Source of the DNA: Candidatus Mnemosynella bozhongmuii | GTDB lineage: Archaea > Halobacteriota > Archaeoglobi > Mnemosynellales > Mnemosynellaceae | Reading direction: 5' to 3' | Length of the DNA stretch: 17,869 nucleotides | Assembly: GCA_014361165.1 (NCBI GenBank) | Contig: JACIWD010000155.1 | Location: forward strand, 1-17,869 | Part shown: positions 1-7,914 of the stretch, piece after piece | Numbering within the stretch: position 1 is the first letter of the stretch | Layout of the letters: the number at the start of each line of letters is the position of its first letter | Made by a program: the position numbers and the translations under genes | The notes under the pieces: model-generated | The model's database searches: none | Seen by the model: the letters and a program-made list of their open reading frames with translations, nothing else | Told to the model about the DNA's origin: nothing

Positions 1-14
1 ATTAAGGTTTAGAG

Positions 15-1676
15 GTGAGGATTTTGGAGCTCATAGGTGGATATCCGGAATACATGAGGAAATCAATTGAGAAGGTTGAGGAAACCCGGGAGGAGAGGTT
101 GAAAACCTCTGTTCCTCCGATGAGTGCTGAGGAAAGGGAGGAAATTCTCAGGAAGTTTCATCCAGATTACAGAGAGGATTCGAGAAGGAGACTGAGAGTT
201 GGACCGAATGCGGGCGATCTGGTTTATCATGAAGTTGCCGATATTCTCGAGGCCAGACCTCTTGTTAATCCAGAGGAGATAGATCTCAGCACCGTTGATT
301 ATGAGGTTGATGTCCTCATCATCGGAGGAGGGGGTGCAGGCACTGTTGCAGCTCTCTTCGCATATTATGAGGGGATTCCTCCGGAGAACATTCTGATTGC
401 AACTAAGCTCAGGCATGGAGATGCGAACAGCATGATGGCTGAAGGAGGAATCCAGTGCGCTGACAGCGAGGACGACAGCCCTGTTCTTCACTTTCTCGAC
501 ACAATCGGAGGAGGTCATTTCGCAAACAAACCCGAGCTTGTGAAGGCTCTTGTGATGGACGCTCCTCTGATTCTCAGGTGGCATGAGGAACTCGGAGTGA
601 TGTATGACAGAGACGAGACCGGTCACTTCATCGAAAATCCCGGAGGGGGAACATGCAGGAAGAGGCTCCACAGTGCAAAGGATTACACCGGAATGGAGAT
701 CATGAGGGTCATAAGGGATGAGGCGAGAAACATTGGAATTCCGGTTCTCGAATTCTCTCCGGCTGTTGAGCTTCTCACAGATGAGAGCGGAGCTGTAAGC
801 GGAGCTCTTCTGATGAATCTCGAAACGAATGAGTACATTGTGGTGAGAAGCAAGGCAACGGTTCTCGCCACCGGAGGTTTCGGGAGACTTCATCTTCAGG
901 GTTATCCAACAACGAATCATTACGGAGCGACTGCAGATGGACTGGTTCTTGCTTACAGAGTCGGAGCAAGGCTCAGGGACATGGAAACAGCCCAGTATCA
1001 TCCGACTGGAGCGGCATATCCTGAGGCTATCGTTGGTCAGCTCATCACCGAGAAGGTCAGAGGAATGGGAGCAATGCCGGTTAATGCGGAGGGTGAGGCC
1101 TTCGTCTATCCTCTCGAACCGAGAGATGTTGAATCGGCTGCAATCATAAGAGAGTGCTACGAGAGAGGCAAGGGTGTGAGGACTCCAACAGGAATGGTTG
1201 GAGTCTGGCTGGACACGCCAATGATAGATGAGATTCACGGAGAGGGAACAATAAGAAAGCATTTCTCAGCCATCTGGAGACTTGTTGCCAGATTCGGGAT
1301 AGACATGACCAGAGATCCGATCCTTGTCTTCCCGACCCTTCACTATCAGAACGGTGGAGTCGAGATAGATGAGAACGGATGGACCGGAGTGGAGGGGCTC
1401 TTCGCAGGAGGAGAGGTCACCGGAGGAGTTCACGGAAAGAACAGGCTCATGGGCAACAGCCTTCTGGATTACAACGTCTTCGGAAGGAGAGCCGGAATTT
1501 CGGCTGCGAGATATGCAAAGAAGAGCTCCTTCAGAAAGCTCACACTGAAGCACGTTGAGAGATTTAACAGAATGCTCGATGAGGCTGGAATAAAGGAGGA
1601 GAGGAGATCTCCGGTTATTCTTCCGGATTACAGAGGAGAGAGAGTTCTTGCGAGATCTCTGAAGATAAGGATTTGA
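15..1676 (+). CDS. Fumarate reductase/succinate dehydrogenase-type flavoprotein (Hdr-linked)
   Basis: FAD-dependent oxidoreductase of the FrdA/SdhA/NadB/AprA superfamily, 553 aa, expected in the cytoplasm. Visible: an N-terminal extension of about 95 residues; the dinucleotide-binding loop GGGGAG at 104-109; LHSAKDYTG at 218-226; QYHPTG at 327-332; RGMGA at 349-353; HYQNGG at 443-448; HGKNRLMGNSLLD at 473-485. The substrate-handling His329, Arg349, His443 and Arg477 of this family are present, so a dicarboxylate or similar enone substrate is plausible. The His that binds FAD covalently in Frd/Sdh is replaced by Asn138 (ANSMMAEGG), as in L-aspartate oxidase, so FAD should be non-covalent. RGEG is changed to RGMG. 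An in-frame stop at 3-5 puts the start inside the window: GTG at 15 was used, TTG 24 or ATG 54 are possible. The next gene follows at once and encodes HdrA, with no FrdB gene, suggesting electron exchange with Hdr-type proteins. Substrate unknown. Confidence 0.82.
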   Translation: MRILELIGGYPEYMRKSIEKVEETREERLKTSVPPMSAEEREEILRKFHPDYREDSRRRLRVGPNAGDLVYHEVADILEARPLVNPEEIDLSTVDYEVDVLIIGGGGAGTVAALFAYYEGIPPENILIATKLRHGDANSMMAEGGIQCADSEDDSPVLHFLDTIGGGHFANKPELVKALVMDAPLILRWHEELGVMYDRDETGHFIENPGGGTCRKRLHSAKDYTGMEIMRVIRDEARNIGIPVLEFSPAVELLTDESGAVSGALLMNLETNEYIVVRSKATVLATGGFGRLHLQGYPTTNHYGATADGLVLAYRVGARLRDMETAQYHPTGAAYPEAIVGQLITEKVRGMGAMPVNAEGEAFVYPLEPRDVESAAIIRECYERGKGVRTPTGMVGVWLDTPMIDEIHGEGTIRKHFSAIWRLVARFGIDMTRDPILVFPTLHYQNGGVEIDENGWTGVEGLFAGGEVTGGVHGKNRLMGNSLLDYNVFGRRAGISAARYAKKSSFRKLTLKHVERFNRMLDEAGIKEERRSPVILPDYRGERVLARSLKIRI

Positions 1677-1687
1677 GGAGGAGCTTC

Positions 1688-4219
1688 ATGAGCGGGAACA
1701 TCGGTGTCTTCATCTGTCACTGCGGAAACAACATAGCCGGAGAGGTTGATATAGAGAAGGTGAAGGAAGCCGTCAGCTCATGGGGTGTAAAGGTCTACGA
1801 TTACATTTTTCTCTGCTCTGAAGCCGGACAGGAGATGATAAAAAAGAGGATTGAGGAAGATGGGCTCTCAAGAGTTGTGATAGCGGCCTGCAGTCCCTCG
1901 CATCATTCTCATGTTTTCAGAGAGTGCATAGGTGAGAAGCTCAATCCCTTCCTCTGGGAGTTCGTGAACATAAGGGAGCAGTGCAGCTGGGTTCATAAGG
2001 GTGAAGAGGCTACGAGGAAAGCGATAGCTCTAATCAGGGGAGGGGTTGAAAAGGCGAAACTTCTCCAGCCAGTTGAAACTGTGAAAGTTCCGGTGAACAA
2101 GGATGTTCTTGTTATCGGCGGAGGAATCGCAGGAATGCAGGCATCTCTTGAGCTCGCCTCAAAGGGTCACAGGGTTTATCTCGTTGAGAAAGAGCCGAGC
2201 ATAGGCGGAAAGATGGTGAAGCTGGATAAGACCTTCCCAACCGATGACTGCAGCATGTGCACGATCTCTCCCAAGCTCAGTGAGGTGGCGCAGAACAAAA
2301 ACATCGCGATCCTCACCCTTTCCGAGATTGAGGAGATCAGCGGAAGACCCGGAGAATACAGGGTGAAAATCAGAAAGAAACCGAGATATGTGGATGAAAC
2401 CAGATGCACGGGATGCGGAGCCTGCACGAAGTCGAGCTATGAGAAGCTTCTTGTTCCAGATGGTTACGAGCTTGTTGACAGAATAAGAATTCATTCTGAG
2501 AACTGCGTGAACTGCGGGGTTTGCGTGAAAATCTGCAACGATCTTGGATTTGGAGCTCTTCAGAAAGGAGAGGAGCACCCATCTTATGACACTTCAAGAT
2601 GCGCTGGATGCTTCGAGTGCGTTAAGAGATGCCCGAAGGGAGCAATCGAGATCATCAACGTCTGTCCCGTGAAGGTTCCAAGCGAGTTCGATGAAGGGCT
2701 TGGTGCAAGAGGAGCCATCTACGTTCCCTTCCCTCAGGCAGTTCCCTCAACCCATCTCAGAGACCCTGAAAACTGTCTGAGGCTGAATGGAAGAATGCCG
2801 GAGTGCAGGGGATGCATCTCTGTCTGTGAGGCTGGTGCAGTAAAGGATGACGATGAAGAGAGGCTGATTGAGCTGACGGTTGGAGCAATCATCATCGCAA
2901 CAGGCTACGAGCTCAGAGATATGAGCGAAACCGAGTACAATGTGGAGCATCCGAATGTCATAACTGCGCTTCAGCTTGAGAGGCTTCTGAGCTCTCAGGG
3001 ACCAACCGGAGGAAGGGTTGTGAGACCCTCCGACGGGAAGGTTCCCAGGAGCATCACCTTCATTCAGTGCGTCGGATCGAGAGATCTGAGATACAATCCC
3101 TACTGCTCGAAGATCTGCTGCATGTATGCTCTGAAGCAGGCAAGGCTCATAAAACAGGAGCATCCAGACATCGAGGTGAACATCTGCTACATGGATCTCC
3201 GTGCTGCGGGAAGATGGTATGAGGAGTATTACAAGAGCACGAGAGAGCTCGGCATAAATTTCATTCGCGGAAATGTTGCCGAGGTGATTGATGAGGGAGA
3301 AGACCTGATCGTGAAGGTGGAGGACACGCTTGAGGGCGAGGTGAAGGAGCTTCATTCCGAGCTCGTGGTTCTGAGCGTTTCGATGAATCCTTCTGAGGGA
3401 ACTCTCGATATTGCGAAGAAGCTCGGACTGAAGAGAGGAGAGGATGGCTTCATAGATCCGCTTCACCCGAAGATAGAACCTGTTGACACAGCTCAGGAGG
3501 GAATTTACATAGCAGGAACCTGCAGCGGACCGAAGCCAATTCAGGAGTCCATAGCCGAAGCGAATGCAGCGGCAGGCAGGGCAAGCACCTTCCTGAAAGA
3601 GGATGAGATGCCGGTTTCTCTGACAACAGGATTCATAGATCCCTCGATCTGCATCCTCTGCAGGAGCTGCTTGGAATTCTGCAGTTTTGATGCTGTGAGA
3701 GAAGAGGATGGACAGCTGAGGGTTGAAGATGTCAGCTGTCATTCCTGCGGAAAGTGCTCGGCTCTCTGCCCGAGCAATGCGATGATCCTGAGAGGTCTCA
3801 GGGATGAGCAGATTGAGGCGCAGATCAGAGGGATTCTCTCAGAGGATCCGGATTCCATCATAGCCTTCTGCTGCCAGCACTGCAGTTACAATGCTGCAGA
3901 TCTTGCTGGACTGAACAAGAGGAAATACTCTGCGAAGGTGAAGATTATCAGAGTTCCCTGCAGCGGAAGGGTCTCACCAAATCACGTTCTCACCGCTTTT
4001 AAATACGGTGCTAAGGGTGTGATGGTGACAGGGTGCAGGGAAGGAGAATGTCACTATCTTGACGGGAATCTTTCAGCGAAGGAGAGGGTTCTGAAGCTGA
4101 AAGAACTTCTTGAACTCTGCGGGATTTCAGCAGAGAGAGTTGAGATGTACAATCTCTCAAGTTCTGATGCCCGGAAGTGGGTTGAATGCGTCAACGAATT
4201 CGTGAGGAGATGCTCATGA
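1688..4219 (+). CDS. hdrA: HdrA-like flavoprotein with inserted ferredoxin and C-terminal MvhD domain
   Basis: HdrA family, 843 aa from ATG 1688, chosen because AGGAGG at 1676-1681 precedes it; the longer TTG frame from 1673 lacks a site. In Hdr complexes this subunit carries FAD and performs electron bifurcation or confurcation. Order: N-terminal cysteine domain (CHCG at 10-13, Cys43, Cys68, Cys80, Cys99); thioredoxin-reductase-like FAD domain (GGGIAG at 144-149) with DDCSMCTISPK at 187-196; a split cluster motif, C240/C243/C246 resuming at C326-P, with a two-cluster ferredoxin between (C273/276/279/283 and C305/308/311/315); another site at C363, C373/376/380; C-terminal ferredoxin (C655/658/661/665 and C684/687/690/694); MvhD-like [2Fe-2S] domain at about 720-843 (C728, C729, C732, C758, C783, C788). 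The MvhD fusion normally relays electrons from a hydrogenase, formate dehydrogenase or other donor. It lies between the fumarate-reductase-like flavoprotein and an HdrD-like protein and overlaps the latter by ATGA. Family firm; partners inferred. Confidence 0.92.
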   Translation: MSGNIGVFICHCGNNIAGEVDIEKVKEAVSSWGVKVYDYIFLCSEAGQEMIKKRIEEDGLSRVVIAACSPSHHSHVFRECIGEKLNPFLWEFVNIREQCSWVHKGEEATRKAIALIRGGVEKAKLLQPVETVKVPVNKDVLVIGGGIAGMQASLELASKGHRVYLVEKEPSIGGKMVKLDKTFPTDDCSMCTISPKLSEVAQNKNIAILTLSEIEEISGRPGEYRVKIRKKPRYVDETRCTGCGACTKSSYEKLLVPDGYELVDRIRIHSENCVNCGVCVKICNDLGFGALQKGEEHPSYDTSRCAGCFECVKRCPKGAIEIINVCPVKVPSEFDEGLGARGAIYVPFPQAVPSTHLRDPENCLRLNGRMPECRGCISVCEAGAVKDDDEERLIELTVGAIIIATGYELRDMSETEYNVEHPNVITALQLERLLSSQGPTGGRVVRPSDGKVPRSITFIQCVGSRDLRYNPYCSKICCMYALKQARLIKQEHPDIEVNICYMDLRAAGRWYEEYYKSTRELGINFIRGNVAEVIDEGEDLIVKVEDTLEGEVKELHSELVVLSVSMNPSEGTLDIAKKLGLKRGEDGFIDPLHPKIEPVDTAQEGIYIAGTCSGPKPIQESIAEANAAAGRASTFLKEDEMPVSLTTGFIDPSICILCRSCLEFCSFDAVREEDGQLRVEDVSCHSCGKCSALCPSNAMILRGLRDEQIEAQIRGILSEDPDSIIAFCCQHCSYNAADLAGLNKRKYSAKVKIIRVPCSGRVSPNHVLTAFKYGAKGVMVTGCREGECHYLDGNLSAKERVLKLKELLELCGISAERVEMYNLSSSDARKWVECVNEFVRRCS

Positions 4220-6162
4220 AGAGGAAAATAGGAGAAGAGGTTTCCGACTGTCTCCTCTGCATGCTCTGCAATGAGGGCTGTCCAACCGGAGTTGATCTCA
4301 GAAGAATCGTTCCTCTGAGCAGATATGTTTATGAGCCGAGGGGCAGCCATGGTTCCATGTTCCTCACTCTCCTCTCGTTCTCGCCTCTCCTCTCATGGAA
4401 ATACTCCGGTGTGAGAACCGATGAGAGCTCCGAGATTGCCTTCTTCCCGGGATGCGGTCCGGTGTTTGACACTGCCTTCAAAATTGTGGAGACCGAGCCT
4501 TACGGAAATTACTCTGCGATGGGAAGAGACAGGAAATACAGCAACATGGGTTATGCTGCGCTGAAAGTTCTCAATCATCTCGGAATCACACCGAGACTGA
4601 TAACAGCCTGCTGCGGCCATGATCTCTATTATTCAGGCATGCTCGACGAGTTTGAGAAGCTGAAAGAAGCTCTGAAGGAGCTTTTCAGTGGTGTGAAACT
4701 CGTGATCTCAAACTGTGCGGAATGCGTGCACTCTCTCAGAGATCTCCACGGAATTCCAGCTGTTCACATCTCCCAGTTCATAGCAGAAAATCTTGAGAGG
4801 ATTCACGCCGAGAGGCTTCCGTTCAGATTTATCTATCACGATTCCTGCAGACTTGGCAGATACTCCGGAATTTACGAGGAGCCCAGAAAAATTATCGAAG
4901 CCTTCGGCGAGCTTGTTGAGTTCCGGGAGAACAGAGAAAATTCAAGGTGCTGCGGAGTTTCAAGCTGGATGAACTGCAATTCAGTTGCGAAGAGGGAGAG
5001 GGAGAAAAAGATTGAGGAATTTGAGAATTCCGATGCCGATTTTCTTGTCGTTTCATGCCCGAAGTGTGCGATTCATCTGGATTGCGTTTATTATGAGGAG
5101 GGAGGCAGGAGGAGAAGGGACAGACCGAACATCATAGACATCTCGGAATTAACCGCGATGGCCATGGGTCTCTACTCTCTGGAGGAGATTCCGGAAAAGA
5201 AGTTTGAGAAGGGTGAGAGAAGTCATCATTTCTTCATCCCTCCTCCAGGAGAGAAGAATCCTGTGAAATATGTGGATGAGGAGCTCAGAAATTCGCTCTT
5301 CAGCTGCACCACATGCTACTACTGCACCTCTGTCTGTCAGATGGGTCACAGAACTCCTGAGCTCATCGAGAGGTTCAGAAGATTCTTCGTCTCCCAGAAT
5401 CTCAATCCCGAGAGGCACAGAGCGATTTACAGAAATACGCTAGAAACAGGAAATCCCTATGGAGAGAGGGAGGAGATTTTCGAGGAAAGAGAGGATGCAG
5501 AGATGATTTACTTCCCGGGATGCACAACAAAGTTCAGGATGAAGGGCATTTATGAGAGCACGAAGAAAATTCTCGAAGCTCTCGGAGTGAGCTACTCCGT
5601 TCCGAAGGATCTTGTCTGCTGCGGGTCTCCGCTTCTCAGGTCTGGATACGAGATAGAGGAGATCAGGAGGAAAAATCTGGAAATTCTCAGGAAACCGGTG
5701 ATAACCTCATGCGCTGGATGCCACGCAACCTTCCAGAGCGATTACGGAATCGATGCAGTTCATATCGTGGAGGTTCTCTCGCAGAGAGTCGATGACCTTC
5801 CTCTGAAGAACCTTGAGATGAGGGTCATCTATCACGATCCCTGCCATCTCGGAAGAGAATTCGGAATATATGAGGAGCCGAGAAGAATCATAGAAGCAAT
5901 TCCGGGAGTTCAGCTTGTTGAGTTTGAAGAGAACAGAGAAAATTCGAGATGCTGTGGCGGAGGAGGAGGTCTGAGAGCATGGAATCCATCCAAGTCCCAG
6001 GAGCTTGCAAGGAAAAGAGTCGAGGAAGCCGAGAGGAAAGAAGTTGATGCAATCGTCTCATCCTGTCCCTTCTGCAAGCTGAATCTGCAGAGCGTCACCG
6101 ATACTGAGGTGCTCGACATCACGGAGCTTCTTGCAAGAGCGCTGAAACAGAATTTCTCATGA
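4216..6162 (+). CDS. HdrD-like iron-sulfur protein, internally duplicated, four CCG half-domains
   Basis: 648 aa from ATG 4216, which overlaps the hdrA stop (ATGA) and follows GAGGAG at 4204-4209. It consists of two similar halves. Each has one CX2CX2CX3C cluster motif (C12/15/18/22; C364/367/370/374) followed by two cysteine-rich CCG repeats. Half 1: C80, CC132-133, C167/C170; C211, CC245-246, C281/C284. Half 2: C435, CC468-469, C499/C502; C543, CC579-580, C617/C620. HdrB and HdrD use such CCG pairs to hold the noncubane [4Fe-4S] cluster that cleaves disulfides; HdrD normally has two ferredoxin clusters and one pair. GIYEEPR and ENRENSRCCG occur in both halves. Half 2 keeps the Gly-rich CCGGGGG, whereas half 1 reads CCGVSSW and ACCGHD, so half 1 may have changed role. 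No membrane segment is apparent, so it is probably the soluble thiol- or carrier-active partner of the preceding HdrA. Natural disulfide or redox partner unknown. Confidence 0.87.
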   Translation: MKRKIGEEVSDCLLCMLCNEGCPTGVDLRRIVPLSRYVYEPRGSHGSMFLTLLSFSPLLSWKYSGVRTDESSEIAFFPGCGPVFDTAFKIVETEPYGNYSAMGRDRKYSNMGYAALKVLNHLGITPRLITACCGHDLYYSGMLDEFEKLKEALKELFSGVKLVISNCAECVHSLRDLHGIPAVHISQFIAENLERIHAERLPFRFIYHDSCRLGRYSGIYEEPRKIIEAFGELVEFRENRENSRCCGVSSWMNCNSVAKREREKKIEEFENSDADFLVVSCPKCAIHLDCVYYEEGGRRRRDRPNIIDISELTAMAMGLYSLEEIPEKKFEKGERSHHFFIPPPGEKNPVKYVDEELRNSLFSCTTCYYCTSVCQMGHRTPELIERFRRFFVSQNLNPERHRAIYRNTLETGNPYGEREEIFEEREDAEMIYFPGCTTKFRMKGIYESTKKILEALGVSYSVPKDLVCCGSPLLRSGYEIEEIRRKNLEILRKPVITSCAGCHATFQSDYGIDAVHIVEVLSQRVDDLPLKNLEMRVIYHDPCHLGREFGIYEEPRRIIEAIPGVQLVEFEENRENSRCCGGGGGLRAWNPSKSQELARKRVEEAERKEVDAIVSSCPFCKLNLQSVTDTEVLDITELLARALKQNFS

Positions 6163-6189
6163 TTTTCAAGGAGAAAAGAATAGTAAAGC

Positions 6190-6197
6190 TTTTATTT
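6190..6197 (+). promoter_or_regulatory. TATA-like box for the MFS transporter gene
   Basis: TTTTATTT sits about 27 bases (centre to ATG) upstream of the start at 6221, the spacing expected for an archaeal leaderless or nearly leaderless transcript. No clear ribosome binding site precedes that ATG. The T-rich run 6190-6199 also lies 28-37 bases after the end of the upstream hdr-type operon and could help end its transcript. Position and composition only. Confidence 0.5.
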
Positions 6198-6220
6198 TTC
6201 CACTTTCTGAGCTGAGAACC

Positions 6221-7417
6221 ATGAAATTCCCTCGCTCTCATCTCTATGTTCTTCTCGATACCCTTCTCATGATGCTCGGATTCGCAACCCTCACGATGAG
6301 CTCCATTGCAAGAGAGGATCTGATGAATTTCCTCTCGGTCTCCTCCGATATCTATGACTGGGGATATGTCTCCTATACCATCGGTCTTTTTGTTGCTTTC
6401 TTCCTCGGTCGTTCAAGCTACTTTGAGAGAAATTTCAAAAAAGGAGTCCTCCTTTCTGTCCTCTTCGCAGCGGTTCCTCAGCTCCTCATTCCTCTAATCC
6501 CCTCATTCCCGGTTTTCCTCTTTCTGAGATTCATTCAGGGATTCATCATAGCACTTGTACCTCTGTTCTCCGCGCAGGTCGCGGAGCTCTTCAGAGAGGA
6601 GAGAGCCTTCGCAAAGGGAATAATTCTCGGTGGCATCTTTCTCGGCGGGGTTTTCGGGAGTTTTTCCGGAGACAGGCTTGTCTCCCTCCTGGGATGGAGG
6701 CTGGCCTTCATATCAACTGCACTTCTCATGCTTCTCGGTCTTGCTCTCTGGTGGATTCTGGTTGAGGATCTTGATGGTCATGCAGAGGAGAGAAAAGGTT
6801 CTCCCTGGAGCCTTGGAATCACGTATGTCTGGGGTCTCTCGCTTTTCTTCGCTCTCTGGGTCGTCTTCACAATCCAGGGACTTCTTCCCTCCACTGCATT
6901 CTCCCTCGGTCTCTCAAGAGCTGATGCAAGCTCTCTCTCAATTCTCCTCTCCTCCTCGAAGGTCTTCTGGTCGGTATTCATAGGATATCTCACATACAGA
7001 GTTTCCATCGGAGCTGAGAGCAACAGAGAGCTCTTCAGAAGAGCCTCGGAAATGATGGTCGCCTCCTATATCATCGGATTCATCGGACTGCTTCTGACAA
7101 CTCATGCAATAAAAGCGGGAGATCACAGGCTCTTTTACATTTCTCTCTTCCTCTCAGCAGCAGTTCAGGGTGTTGCTCCTGTTTTCTGGAGCACTCCTGC
7201 CGTGATATTTCCTGAGAGCATGGTTACAAGCGGAGCTTTTGCAATCGGTCTTGTTTCAAACTCAGCAAATGCAATCGGTCCGTTCATCACGAAAATCCTC
7301 GTTGACAGGAGCATTCTTCTTGGCTGGTATGTTCTGACTTCCGCACCTCTTCTCGGAATCCTCTTCACTCTTCTCTCATCCAGAATGGAGCTACCCTCTG
7401 AGAAACAAGATTTATAA
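6221..7417 (+). CDS. Major facilitator superfamily transporter
   Basis: 398 aa, strongly hydrophobic, with about 12 predicted membrane helices split by a central hydrophilic loop near residues 181-198. FLGRSSYFERNFKKG at about 61-75 matches the position of the conserved GxxxDxxGRR loop between helices 2 and 3 of MFS proteins, in degenerate form. FLRFIQGF at 101-108 and GWRLAF at 158-163 are typical of helices 4 to 6. It should be a secondary transporter in the cytoplasmic membrane. Substrate cannot be read from the sequence. It stands between the Hdr-type operon and purE, appears to have its own promoter, and its last codons contain the TATA box of purE, so it is probably a single-gene unit. 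Confidence 0.85.
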   Translation: MKFPRSHLYVLLDTLLMMLGFATLTMSSIAREDLMNFLSVSSDIYDWGYVSYTIGLFVAFFLGRSSYFERNFKKGVLLSVLFAAVPQLLIPLIPSFPVFLFLRFIQGFIIALVPLFSAQVAELFREERAFAKGIILGGIFLGGVFGSFSGDRLVSLLGWRLAFISTALLMLLGLALWWILVEDLDGHAEERKGSPWSLGITYVWGLSLFFALWVVFTIQGLLPSTAFSLGLSRADASSLSILLSSSKVFWSVFIGYLTYRVSIGAESNRELFRRASEMMVASYIIGFIGLLLTTHAIKAGDHRLFYISLFLSAAVQGVAPVFWSTPAVIFPESMVTSGAFAIGLVSNSANAIGPFITKILVDRSILLGWYVLTSAPLLGILFTLLSSRMELPSEKQDL

Positions 7418-7418
7418 G
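7411..7418 (+). promoter_or_regulatory. TATA box for the purE operon
   Basis: TTTATAAG, a near-consensus archaeal TATA box, overlaps the stop codon of the MFS gene and ends 22 bases before the purE ATG. There is no Shine-Dalgarno sequence in the 23-base gap, so a leaderless purE transcript is likely. Inferred from motif and distance. Confidence 0.6.
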
Positions 7419-7440
7419 AAATTCTGAAAAATCCTATCTC

Positions 7441-7914
7441 ATGCCTCAGGTTGTAATTCTCATGGGTTCGAAGAGCGACGCTGAATTTGTGAAGAGGATT
7501 GAGAACTCTCTCAAACTCTTCGGAGTTTCGTATGAGAGGAGAGTTGCATCAGCTCACAAGACACCGGAGAAACTTCTGAAGATTCTGAAGGAGTATCCTG
7601 AGGACGTTGTTTACATCACCGTTGCCGGAAGGTCAAACGCTCTCTCAGGAATGGTTGATGCTTCGGTGACCTCTCCCGTGATAGCCTGTCCTCCGTATTC
7701 CGAGAAGTTTGGAGGAGCGGACATTTTCTCCTCTCTGAGAATGCCCTCTGGAGTTGCTCCGCTTGTGGTTCTCGAACCGGAATCGGCTGCTCTGGCTGCT
7801 GCGAAAATTCTTGGAATGAGGGATGAGGAAATCAGAAAGAGGGTTGAGGAGTATCAGAGGAGGATGAAGGAAGAGATTGAGAGAGCTGACGAGGAGATGA
7901 GAGGAGAGGGCTGA
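7441..7914 (+). CDS. purE: Phosphoribosylaminoimidazole carboxylase, PurE (class II type)
   Basis: 157 aa, full length for a single-domain PurE of de novo purine synthesis. MGSKSD at 8-13 and ASAHKTP near 37-43 are PurE hallmarks. Where class I enzymes (N5-CAIR mutases that depend on PurK) read AGAGGAAHLPGM, this protein reads AGRSNALSGM, followed by CPPYS and SSLRMPSG; these match class II enzymes, which carboxylate AIR directly with CO2. Direct AIR carboxylation without PurK is therefore the likely reaction, and no purK is seen in the window. The last ~25 residues are a charged helical tail. The stop codon overlaps the ATG of the DUF134 gene (TGATG), so the two are co-transcribed. The class assignment rests on motif reading only. 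Confidence 0.9.
   Translation: MPQVVILMGSKSDAEFVKRIENSLKLFGVSYERRVASAHKTPEKLLKILKEYPEDVVYITVAGRSNALSGMVDASVTSPVIACPPYSEKFGGADIFSSLRMPSGVAPLVVLEPESAALAAAKILGMRDEEIRKRVEEYQRRMKEEIERADEEMRGEG

Noticed and set aside
63..1262. 399-aa open frame on the - strand within the flavoprotein gene
   Set aside because: It lies antisense to a gene with clear catalytic motifs, has no recognizable domain or ribosome binding site, and is explained by purine-rich codon use that leaves few stops on the other strand.
1673..1687. TTG start for hdrA at 1673
   Set aside because: The AGGAGG ribosome binding site lies inside this extension and is correctly spaced for ATG 1688.
2747..3742. 331-aa open frame on the - strand within hdrA
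   Set aside because: Antisense to well-conserved HdrA sequence, with no family features; another by-product of codon bias.
7441..7914. PurE-like gene as LarB partner for larA
   Set aside because: LarB carries an extra N-terminal region (about 250 aa total); this protein is 157 aa with complete PurE motifs and lies 6 kb away.
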